Below, one piece after another: positions 1 through 5,948 of a stretch of DNA of 5,948 nt. How positions within the stretch are numbered: position 1 is the first letter of the stretch; each line of letters starts with the position of its first letter. Origin of the DNA: Bacteroidales bacterium. GTDB taxonomy: Bacteria > Bacteroidota > Bacteroidia > Bacteroidales > Azobacteroidaceae. Under the pieces are notes generated by a model. The model saw only the letters and a program-made list of their open reading frames with translations. It was not told the DNA's origin and searched no databases. Position numbers and translations under genes: made by a program. The stretch spans positions 1 through 5,948 of the forward strand of contig JAJBTS010000408.1 in assembly GCA_020860885.1 (NCBI GenBank), in the 5' to 3' direction.

Positions 1-64
1 GTATTTGCCTATTAATTATTTTTTCCTTGGCATGAATTTTGCTACTGTGCTTAGTTGAGAAAAT

Positions 65-98
65 TTGATAATAATAATAAATTTATTGTTATTATTAA
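65..98. repeat. AT-only near-perfect palindrome upstream of the adhesin genes
   Basis: Bases 65-98 fold symmetrically around the 81/82 junction. The central AATAAATTTATT is a perfect palindrome. The arms extend to 17 pairs, with only two G-T pairs (67/96 and 75/88) breaking strict complementarity. The left arm is built from repeated ATA/TAA triplets. There are almost no G or C bases and no following T-run, so it is a poor intrinsic terminator. It sits about 65 bases before the first start codon and just upstream of the promoter candidate. It could be an operator, an AT-rich upstream element or a bendable site, or it could be chance in AT-rich DNA. Confidence 0.5.
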
Positions 99-110
99 TT
101 GAAATAGAAC

Positions 111-141
111 TTGGAACACAGTATTTAAGAATATACTTTTT
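111..141 (+). promoter_or_regulatory. Weak Bacteroidota-type promoter candidate
   Basis: Bacteroides-type primary sigma promoters are described as a -33 TTTG/TTG and a -7 TAnnTTTG about 19-21 bases apart. Here TTG at 111-113 is followed after 20 bases by TACTTTTT at 134-141, which fits TAnnTTTG except for the last base. Transcription would start near 148, giving a leader of about 15 bases before the ATG at 163. The -33 element is minimal and the region is very AT-rich, so a chance match is quite possible. Confidence 0.35.
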
Positions 142-162
142 ACACACTTTATTAGAAATTCT

Positions 163-522
163 ATGAAATTAAAACTTAAAAGAAGAAGTTTATTACTTCT
201 ATTATGTCTGATTGTGAGTGCCTCCCTGTTTCGGGGAAATGCTCAGGTAGTTATCGGATCGGATTCTGATCCGGATGTTGATGCGGTTTTGGAGTTGATA
301 AGTAATGATAATTTAGGATTGTTATTACCTAGGGTTAAGTTAACCAGTTTGACGGAACCTACTCCTCTTTCTGCTCACAAAGCTGGAATGGTATTGTATA
401 ACGTAGGAAATGATGTAGATGAAAATGGAAATGAAACAAGCTCTGATGCTCTTCCTGCCGGTTATTACTACAACGATGGATTTCAATGGATTCAGATTAC
501 CGATACCAATATTGCTTCATAG
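163..522 (+). CDS. Truncated 119-residue exported head-module protein (5' part of broken copy 1)
   Basis: This is what would actually be made from the broken gene without stop-codon readthrough. It carries a complete signal peptide (residues 1-27: basic start, LLLLLCLIV core, cleavage about NAQ) and one whole head module with IGS, AVLEL, LGLLLPR, AGMVLYN and the closing GYYYNDG.QWIQI. Compared with copy 2, the module has an insert of about 15 residues rich in Asp, Asn and Glu before the GYYYNDG motif (about residues 84-98). The stop falls just after the module, so the fragment might fold by itself and be secreted. It lacks the beta-rich repeats and the fibrinogen-like domain and so would have no binding domain. 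It is best read as a remnant rather than as an independent gene. Confidence 0.5.
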   Translation: MKLKLKRRSLLLLLCLIVSASLFRGNAQVVIGSDSDPDVDAVLELISNDNLGLLLPRVKLTSLTEPTPLSAHKAGMVLYNVGNDVDENGNETSSDALPAGYYYNDGFQWIQITDTNIAS

Positions 523-657
523 AGAAGTATAGCAACTAAAGACGCTGCAACTTCCAATACGGAAGATATCTATCAGTCCGGAGCAGTTGTCGTCGGAGCT
601 TCCTCCCTGGAACCTAAAACTCAGTTTGCGGTTGTTTCTACGGATAAAGGTGTTCTC

Positions 658-2424
658 TTGCCTCGTCTCACTACTCAGGAGCGGGACGCTATTAGTCCCA
701 AGAATGAAATCCCTGATGGCTTAATGATTTATAATACGACTACGCATTGCTACAATTATTTTAATGCAGTAGCGGGAACGGGTGGTGACTGGGTAAGTTT
801 GTGTGGAACACAGGATCCGGCTACCTTTGAATTAAGTGATTGTTCAGGTACTATCAGTCCTGACCCTGCTACTAATCCGGGAAGTTATAAAGTAGGAGTT
901 CCTTTAACTTCAGCCAATACTTATGCTATTAATGTAAGGGTTACGCAGCCTGGAACATATAATATTCTTTTGATTACAGATAACGGATATTCTTTTAGCA
1001 AGTCAGGCGTTTTTACGCAAGCAGGCGTAATAGCTACTATTGCTCTGGAAGGGCAAGGAGTTCCTGTGCGTGAATCTATTACCCCGGGAGATACTCCATA
1101 TTTGCAATTTAATGGAATGACAGTTACTCCAAGTTGTCCGGGAAATACTTCATTACCTGTTATTCCGGTAGCAGGAACCTCTGCCAGATATTCCTTTGAT
1201 TGCAATAGTTTAGTATTGGGTCCAGGCTCTTATAAAAAAGGACAGGTGGTTAATCCTGCCCAACATTACGTGGATATTGATATTAATATTACTCAGGATG
1301 GTATTGCAACTATAGAAGCTTTACCCGAAGGAGATGCTAATGGAATAGCTTTCCGCTCGGATCCTATTGATATGAAAACTGGAAATTCACCACAAACAGT
1401 ACGTTTATATGCTTCGGGAATACCTACTAATAATGGAACATTCAGTTATAAAATAGGTGACGCTTGTATTCCTTTTTCTATAACGGTAGCCAGTGATATA
1501 GGTTCGTTCAGCACGCCGGCAAAAAGTTGTTATGAAATCTATCTGGATGATAATACCAAGCCTGATGGAGAATATTGGATTCAGGCTCGTAACGGTAGCC
1601 GGGATGCTGTTAAGACTTTCTGTGATATGACTAATGGAGGTTATACTTTGGTTTGGTCGTTCTCAGAGAAGACATTGCAGGAAACATACTATAACTCGGG
1701 AACGAATGGAATGTCTATGTATAATTCCGGACTATATCTGAGTGCGAATAAACCATTAAATATTGTTACTTCTGAAAGTGGAACAATTAATTATTTCAAT
1801 TACCGTTTGTCCGGACCTACCATGCAAAATGTGAAACAAGATCCTACTACTCCTTCGCTGTATAAAGTGAGGATTGCATATGATCCTAAAAAAATAAATG
1901 ATTATTGGGCATTGGAAAACTTTATGGATATTCAGCCGCAGAGTACCCGATATGATTTGATTGCATCTACTGCCGGAAATAGTTATACATGGTCGGGAAC
2001 GGATATTAAAGCTACAGGTAAATTATTCAATCTTGATTATAATCAAACCAGTGGAAATACCGTTGTATATGGAGGACTAACCACAACAAGCGCGACATCT
2101 GCATTTTATTACGGTCGTACTCCGTATGTGAATCATTGGGACGCAGGTTTCCGATTAAGAAATACTACCCTTCAGACGGAAGTTACCAAAATAGATGGTA
2201 GTAAATATACTATGAATGTTAATCCTCATCACTTTGATAATATCTTCGGTGCTATTAACGAAGATGAGATTACGCATCATATAGGTAAATGTGTCAATAT
2301 TGGATCCACGCCTAGTCAGGTGGATGATTACGGGGATGCAACTTCACGATGTGCATATACCCGTCGATTCCCTCACTCTTTTAATGGAGGAGAAGGGCGT
2401 GTTGTCCAGTGGTTTGTAAAATAA
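658..2424 (+). pseudogene. Orphaned 3' part of copy 1: head module 2, two beta-rich repeats, fibrinogen-like domain
   Basis: This is the part of the broken gene that stays open after the amber codon; the frame is in fact open from 523. The TTG at 658 is the first leucine-type start, but in the paralog the matching codon is an internal methionine of FLMPRL, and there is no ribosome site or signal peptide here. The next in-frame ATG is 724. A product restarted here would stay in the cytoplasm, which does not suit a cysteine-containing extracellular domain. The fibrinogen-like part is fully preserved: SCYEIY, GEYWI, FCDMTNGGYTLVWSF, NSGTNGMSMY, YKVRIAYDPK, DGSKYTMNV, HHIGKC and the final GRVVQWFVK. 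Annotation programs may call this as a separate gene; I regard it as the 3' fragment of one gene. Confidence 0.55.
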
Positions 2425-2432
2425 TTTGGAAT

Positions 2433-2475
2433 ATATCAGACTCTTTTGTTCAAATAAGGTAAAAGAGTTTGATAT
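2433..2475 (+). terminator. Intergenic hairpin between the two paralogs, possible weak terminator
   Basis: Bases 2433-2447 pair with 2461-2475 in a 15-bp stem with one G-T pair (2439/2469) and a 13-base loop. The core is ACTCTTTT against AAAAGAGT. What follows, TCTATTATAG, is a poor T-tract, and the stem has few G-C pairs, so termination would be partial at best. It starts 9 bases after the stop of copy 1 and ends 24 bases before the ATG of copy 2. It could instead be an RNA stability or processing element that sets the ratio of the two gene products. No clear promoter consensus lies in the 75-base gap, so copy 2 probably depends on transcription through this hairpin. Confidence 0.45.
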
Positions 2476-2499
2476 TCTATTATAGTAATTGGATCAAAA

Positions 2500-4725
2500 A
2501 TGAATAAATTATATAAGATATTGTGTTTGTGCTGTGGCTTAATAATGACTGTTTCTCCTGCTTTTTCTCAGGTATTGATAGGAAGCGAAAACGGAGAGGC
2601 TGATAAAGATGCAGTACTTGAATTGAATAGTGGTGGGAATAAGGGATTATTACTACCTCGTATTGATTTAGTAGATGTTAATGAGTCTACTCCTATGACA
2701 GAACATAAAGCAGGAATGGTAGTATATAATTTGGGTAGTACGATTCCAGCCGGATACTATTTCAACGATGGGAGCCAATGGGTAATGATTACCGATACTA
2801 AAATAGCTTCGTGGAATAATATAAACACGAGAGAAGGTGCAACTTCCAATACGGACAACATCTATCAAACGGGTGGAGTAGCGGTAGGAACAGCCGATCT
2901 GGATCTCTATGCAAAATTTGCAGTAAACTCTGATAATAAAGGATTTTTAATGCCCCGATTAACCAATCAGGAGATCTATACATTAACGCAGACTGATCCG
3001 GTCGGAGCACCTGATGGTTTAACAGTATATAACCTTACTACAAAATGTGTGAATTATTACGAAGGAGGAGCACAAAAGTGGGTAAGTCTGTGTAGAGAAG
3101 AAACTCCCTCTTCTATGTCTGTAGAACCTTGTAGTTCCGGATGTGGTCCATTCCCTGCTACGGAAGGAGCTTATACGGCGTATGTTCCTCTTACATCAGA
3201 TAATTTTTACAGAGTGCAAATAAGGGTGAATGTGCCAGGTCCTTATAAGGTAAGAATTGATACGGACAATGGATACACCTTTGAACAGTCAGGTACTTTT
3301 ACGGAACCCGGATTATATACTTTGGATTTACCCGGACAGGGTATTCCTGCAAGAAAGGCGGATCCCGGCGATGAAGCTCTGGTTTTTCTGAATGGTGAAA
3401 ATGTCACTGCTTCCTTACCTTACCCTTTGCCGGTTATTCCTGTTGCTGCCGGATCTTTGGGCTATGAGGTGGTGTGTTCCAATAGTTTGGCAGGTACTCC
3501 TGTTGGTGAGTATGTGGCTAAACAACCTGTAGAGGTTACAACACATTATGTTGATATTTCTGTGAATGTAATAGCATCCGGAAAAGCGGTGATAGAAACC
3601 AATCAGCAAAATGGTTTGATTTTCCGTTCGGATGATATTGAGTTAAGCTCAGAGGATTCGCCTGCTACTGTAAGATTGTATGCGTACGGAACCCCGGACA
3701 AAACAGGTATATATTCGTATACAATTCAAGGAGCTCAATGTCCGTTTAATCTGGAAGTTATAACTAAGTTAGGTGAATTTATCTCTCCGGCGAAAAACTG
3801 TTATGAAATATATGAGGCGGGTGTGGAAACAGACGGTGAATACTGGATTAAAACCAGTGCAAGTAATGAAGCTCCTGTTAAAACTTTCTGTGATATGACG
3901 AATGGCGGTTGGACATTGGTGTGGTCGTTTTCGGAAAAAACTTTGAGAGATAGATATGTTAATTCCGGTACGAACGGAATGTCTATGTATAAAACTTCTG
4001 ATCCAAAATTTTATCTGAAAGCAAATAATCCATTTAATGTGGCTACAGACGAAAATGCAGACATTAATTATTATAATTATCGTTTATCGAATGCTACAAT
4101 GACAAATGTGAAGCAGAATTCATCAGATCCTTCCGAATATAAAGTTAGGATTGCTTATGATCCTAAAAATGTGAACGACTATTGGGGTAATGAGAATTTT
4201 GTTATTATGAGGCCTGTAAGTTCTACTTATGATTTATTGACAGCAACGGGATTATATTCTTATTCTGCAGGCAATAAAGTTCCTTCAGCGGGTAAAATAT
4301 TTAATTTAGAATTTACGCAGAATAATACGCAAAGTCCTACTACAGTTGTTTATGGGCCAAATTCTCGGACAGCAGATATTTCTGCTTTTTACTATGGAGT
4401 TAATGATTATGGTAATCACTGGGATTCTGGATTTGGAAGAATGCCGGGAGGTACTTCCGCTTCCAGCGAATTAATAACGGAAGTAAGTAAGCCGGATGGA
4501 TCTAAATATCCAATGAAAGTACGTCCTTATTATTTTAATAACGTATATGGTGCCATTAATGAAGCTGATATTAATCATCATATTGGTAAATGTGTTCCTG
4601 TTAACAGTAGTGCCGATCAGATAGATGATTTTGGTAATGCCGATGGCTCCTGCGAATATACCCGAAAATATCCTCATAGTTTTAATGAAGGAGAAGGCCG
4701 TGTTATTCAATGGTGGGTCAAATAA
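2500..4725 (+). CDS. Exported fibrinogen-like domain protein with duplicated head modules (putative adhesin/lectin), copy 2
   Basis: Intact 741-residue protein. Signal peptide 1-23 (KLYK, then a hydrophobic core, cleavage about AFS|Q); CLCCG in the core lacks a proper lipobox followed by a free N-terminus, so lipoprotein processing is not favoured. Head module 1 is about 25-104 (VLIGS, AVLELNS, KGLLLPR, AGMVVYN, GYYFNDGSQW). A linker with NIYQTGGVAVGT leads to head module 2 at 139-198 (KGFLMPRLTNQE, DGLTVYN, WVSLC). Two tandem beta-rich repeats of about 100-120 residues follow (about 204-325 and 326-425). The fibrinogen-like domain begins at Cys434 (NCYEIY, DGEYWI), with Cys464 in FCDMTNGGWTLVWSF, and runs to the C-terminal VIQWWVK. 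In animal fibrinogen-related proteins the same start reads C..I...SG.Y.I...YCDM..GGGWT. The two N-terminal cysteines of this fold normally pair. Such domains commonly bind glycans, so a secreted or surface adhesin/lectin is the best guess; the ligand is unknown. No type IX secretion C-terminal domain is recognisable. Copy 1, 75 bases upstream, is a paralog with more than half its residues shared by eye in the last domain. Confidence 0.88.
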   Translation: MNKLYKILCLCCGLIMTVSPAFSQVLIGSENGEADKDAVLELNSGGNKGLLLPRIDLVDVNESTPMTEHKAGMVVYNLGSTIPAGYYFNDGSQWVMITDTKIASWNNINTREGATSNTDNIYQTGGVAVGTADLDLYAKFAVNSDNKGFLMPRLTNQEIYTLTQTDPVGAPDGLTVYNLTTKCVNYYEGGAQKWVSLCREETPSSMSVEPCSSGCGPFPATEGAYTAYVPLTSDNFYRVQIRVNVPGPYKVRIDTDNGYTFEQSGTFTEPGLYTLDLPGQGIPARKADPGDEALVFLNGENVTASLPYPLPVIPVAAGSLGYEVVCSNSLAGTPVGEYVAKQPVEVTTHYVDISVNVIASGKAVIETNQQNGLIFRSDDIELSSEDSPATVRLYAYGTPDKTGIYSYTIQGAQCPFNLEVITKLGEFISPAKNCYEIYEAGVETDGEYWIKTSASNEAPVKTFCDMTNGGWTLVWSFSEKTLRDRYVNSGTNGMSMYKTSDPKFYLKANNPFNVATDENADINYYNYRLSNATMTNVKQNSSDPSEYKVRIAYDPKNVNDYWGNENFVIMRPVSSTYDLLTATGLYSYSAGNKVPSAGKIFNLEFTQNNTQSPTTVVYGPNSRTADISAFYYGVNDYGNHWDSGFGRMPGGTSASSELITEVSKPDGSKYPMKVRPYYFNNVYGAINEADINHHIGKCVPVNSSADQIDDFGNADGSCEYTRKYPHSFNEGEGRVIQWWVK

Positions 4726-4745
4726 CTTAGAGTTATAATTCTTAT

Positions 4746-4783
4746 AAAAAAAACTGGCCGGAATTAATTTCGGTCAGTTTTTT
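4746..4783 (+). terminator. Strong intrinsic terminator after the adhesin pair
   Basis: An A-run (4746-4753), then CTGGCCGGAATT pairing with AATTTCGGTCAG, then TTTTTT (4778-4783). The stem core 4754-4765 / 4766-4777 has two G-T pairs and is extended by A-T pairs from the flanking A and T runs. The GC-rich base followed by six T residues is the classic Rho-independent form, and the symmetric A-run means it could also work on the opposite strand. It begins 20 bases after the stop of copy 2 and should separate it from the redox gene downstream. Confidence 0.9.
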
Positions 4784-4804
4784 AGTAATATTACAGAAAA
4801 AATT

Positions 4805-5941
4805 ATGCGTTTATTTTTAAGTATTTTTTTTGTGTTTCTGCCAATTGTACTTTTTGCAGAAGAATCTAAGCCATATGTTATTGAAGGTAAAATAGGACAG
4901 TATAATGATCCGGCAAAGATTTTTCTGGTATACCGGACTCTGAATGAACGGATTATAGAAGATTCCACAGTAATGAAAAATGGATATTTTCGTTTTGAAG
5001 GAAAAACAGAATATCCTTTTCTGGTTCATTTGTATCTGGCTAAAGAGGGCGATCGTAATAAAGTAACCCAGGAAGATGCCTTAAGTTTCTATCTTGAAGC
5101 AGGAGAAATTCATGTGAATTCGCTGGCTGAGTTAGGAAATGCAAGCGTTCAGGGTTCTAAAACAGATAATCTGAACCAGGACTTCCACCGCTCCCTTTCT
5201 TCTATACAGGAAAGAGCCGATCATATTCAGCAGACATTCCGGAATGCTACAGCGGAACAGCAGAATAATCAGGTATTTATTGATTCTTTAGACCTTGAAT
5301 TTGAAAAAGTTCAATCAGACTACAACAATGCAGGCCTGACTTTTATATTGAATCACAGGGATGAAATTTTAAGTGTGTATATGTTGCAATCTCAACTGAA
5401 TACCTATCCCAATGATCCGAATGTAGAACCTGTATTTAATTCTTTATCTGAACGGGTACGCCAGTCACCTCCGGGGAAAAAGCTGGAAACTAGCATCCGG
5501 GCTTATAAAACCCTGAACGAAGGAACTCTGGCTCCTGATTTTACAGCTAATGATACAAAAGGGAATTCCGTATCCCTTTCAGATTTCAGAGGAAAATTTG
5601 TTTTTTTGGTATTCTGGTCTCCTACCTGTAATCATTGTCTGGGAGAAGTTCCCCAATTACAGAAAACTTATAAGCTTTATAAAGACAAAGGATTGGAAAT
5701 TATCAGTTTTGCTTTGGAAAAAAAAGATGGAACAGCAGAATGGATACAAGTTGTGAATGAAAATAAAATGAATTGGATAAATATATCCGATCTGAAAGAG
5801 TGGGAAAGTGAAGTATTAAAAGAATACAAAGTACATGGGGTTCCCAAGAATTATTTGATTGATCCTGAAGGTATAATTATCTCTAAGGAATTATATGGTA
5901 ATGCTTTATATAAGAAGATGAAAGAGTTGTTTAATAACTAA
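4805..5941 (+). CDS. Exported thiol-disulfide oxidoreductase, DUF4369 plus TlpA/ResA-like thioredoxin domain
   Basis: A 378-residue protein expected to act in the periplasm or at the cell envelope, moving electrons to or from disulfides in exported proteins. Signal peptide about 1-18 (MRLFL then FFVFLPIVL, cleavage about LFA|EE); no lipobox cysteine is present. Residues about 24-115 resemble the DUF4369 beta-rich domain common at the start of Bacteroidota TlpA-like proteins (VIEGKIG, DSTVMKNGYFRFEGK, FYLEAGEIHV). A helical, charged linker runs about 120-230. The thioredoxin-like domain starts at APDF (243-246), with SLSDFRGKFVFLVFW, the redox pair Cys275-Asn-His-Cys278, then E.P.L, and the cis-proline loop GVP at 345-347 followed by NYLIDPEG. 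All catalytic elements are present and the length is typical. The ATG at 4805 gives a proper signal peptide; only an A-rich stretch precedes it. It lies 79 bases after the adhesin gene but beyond a strong terminator, so it is probably a separate unit or fed by readthrough. The substrate is unknown; helping disulfide formation or repair in the neighbouring cysteine-bearing adhesin is possible. Confidence 0.92.
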   Translation: MRLFLSIFFVFLPIVLFAEESKPYVIEGKIGQYNDPAKIFLVYRTLNERIIEDSTVMKNGYFRFEGKTEYPFLVHLYLAKEGDRNKVTQEDALSFYLEAGEIHVNSLAELGNASVQGSKTDNLNQDFHRSLSSIQERADHIQQTFRNATAEQQNNQVFIDSLDLEFEKVQSDYNNAGLTFILNHRDEILSVYMLQSQLNTYPNDPNVEPVFNSLSERVRQSPPGKKLETSIRAYKTLNEGTLAPDFTANDTKGNSVSLSDFRGKFVFLVFWSPTCNHCLGEVPQLQKTYKLYKDKGLEIISFALEKKDGTAEWIQVVNENKMNWINISDLKEWESEVLKEYKVHGVPKNYLIDPEGIIISKELYGNALYKKMKELFNN

Positions 5942-5948
5942 ATAGGTA

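Larger units (their letters stand above)
163..2424 (+). pseudogene. Fibrinogen-like domain exported adhesin/lectin, copy 1, interrupted by an amber codon
   Basis: One reading frame of 753 codons is open from 163 to the TAA at 2422-2424 except for TAG at codon 120 (520-522). Codon by codon it parallels the intact 741-residue paralog downstream, and the TAG falls on that paralog's Trp105. Order of parts, numbered through the stop: signal peptide 1-27 (KLKLKRR then a leucine-rich core, cleavage near NA|Q); head module 1 about 29-115 (VVIGS, AVLEL, LGLLLPR, AGMVLYN, GYYYNDG.QW); the broken linker; head module 2 about 153-214 (KGVLLPRLTTQE, GLMIYN, WVSLCG); two tandem beta-rich repeats about 218-346 and 347-450 (each GSYK.G, then alternating hydrophobics and a G.P turn); fibrinogen-like domain 456-753, with Cys456, Cys487 and FCDMTNGGYTLVWSF. 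There is no other stop or frameshift, so the lesion is recent, tolerated by readthrough, or a sequencing error. No Shine-Dalgarno is visible before the ATG, which is usual for this phylum. Function is inferred: extracellular glycan or protein binding. Confidence 0.8.

Noticed and set aside
68..80. ATA/TAA triplet run as a phase-variation microsatellite
   Set aside because: It has only about four triplet units, lies outside a coding frame, and is better described as one arm of the palindrome.
520..522. TAG as a pyrrolysine or reassigned codon
   Set aside because: The paralog has tryptophan here, nothing in the window suggests pyrrolysine machinery or an altered code, and a single isolated TAG is explained more simply by a TGG-to-TAG change.
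658..660. TTG as a true start for a separate downstream gene
   Set aside because: The paralog shows this codon is internal to a conserved KG(F/V)L(M/L)PRL motif. There is no ribosome site and no signal peptide for an otherwise exported protein.
921..1205. A 94-codon open frame on the minus strand
   Set aside because: It lies wholly inside the well-supported beta-rich repeat region of copy 1, shows no recognisable motif, and has no counterpart in the aligned region of copy 2.
4471..5029. Several minus-strand open frames of 64-79 codons
   Set aside because: They overlap the strongly supported + strand genes or the terminator, have low-complexity Ile/Phe-rich translations and show no family features.
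5550..5756. A 68-codon + strand frame inside the redox gene
   Set aside because: It is out of frame with the catalytic thioredoxin domain, which has all its motifs, and it shows no features of its own.
1..5948. CRISPR array, tRNA, rRNA, insertion sequence or attachment site
   Set aside because: I saw no regularly spaced repeats, no cloverleaf-like segment with a tRNA T-loop, no transposase motifs and no paired terminal repeats.

Overview
The window looks like chromosome of an AT-rich member of the Bacteroidota, probably of the order Bacteroidales. Three things suggest this: weak or absent Shine-Dalgarno sequences, extracellular proteins built on the 'IG...AVLEL...KGLLLPR...GM.VYN...W' head module that is common in this phylum, and a DUF4369-plus-thioredoxin lipid-free redox protein. 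The species cannot be named from this sequence. All supported genes lie on the + strand.

Bases 1-162 hold no gene. They contain a near-perfect AT-only palindrome (65-98) and a weak Bacteroidota-type promoter candidate (111-141).

Bases 163-2424 and 2500-4725 are two tandem paralogous genes for large exported proteins of about 750 and 741 residues. Both share one layout: signal peptide, two copies of the head module, two tandem beta-sandwich-like repeats, and a C-terminal fibrinogen-like domain with the C...FCDMTNGG(W/Y)TLVWSF signature. They look like surface or secreted adhesins or lectins. The second copy is intact. The first is broken by a single in-frame amber codon (520-522) exactly where the second copy has a tryptophan (TGG, 2812-2814). 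Reading continues open and alignable for 633 more codons, so this is a single-base nonsense change in an otherwise preserved gene. A 15-bp hairpin (2433-2475) lies between the two copies.

A strong intrinsic terminator (4746-4783) ends the adhesin pair. Only about 20 bases later begins a 378-residue exported thiol-disulfide oxidoreductase (4805-5941) with a CNHC active site. The paralogs carry several conserved cysteines in their exported part, so the neighbouring redox protein could serve their disulfide bonds, but this is inference from adjacency alone.

The points most worth following up are the isolated amber codon in a recently duplicated fibrinogen-like adhesin, and the uncharacterised C-terminal lectin-like domain of the pair.
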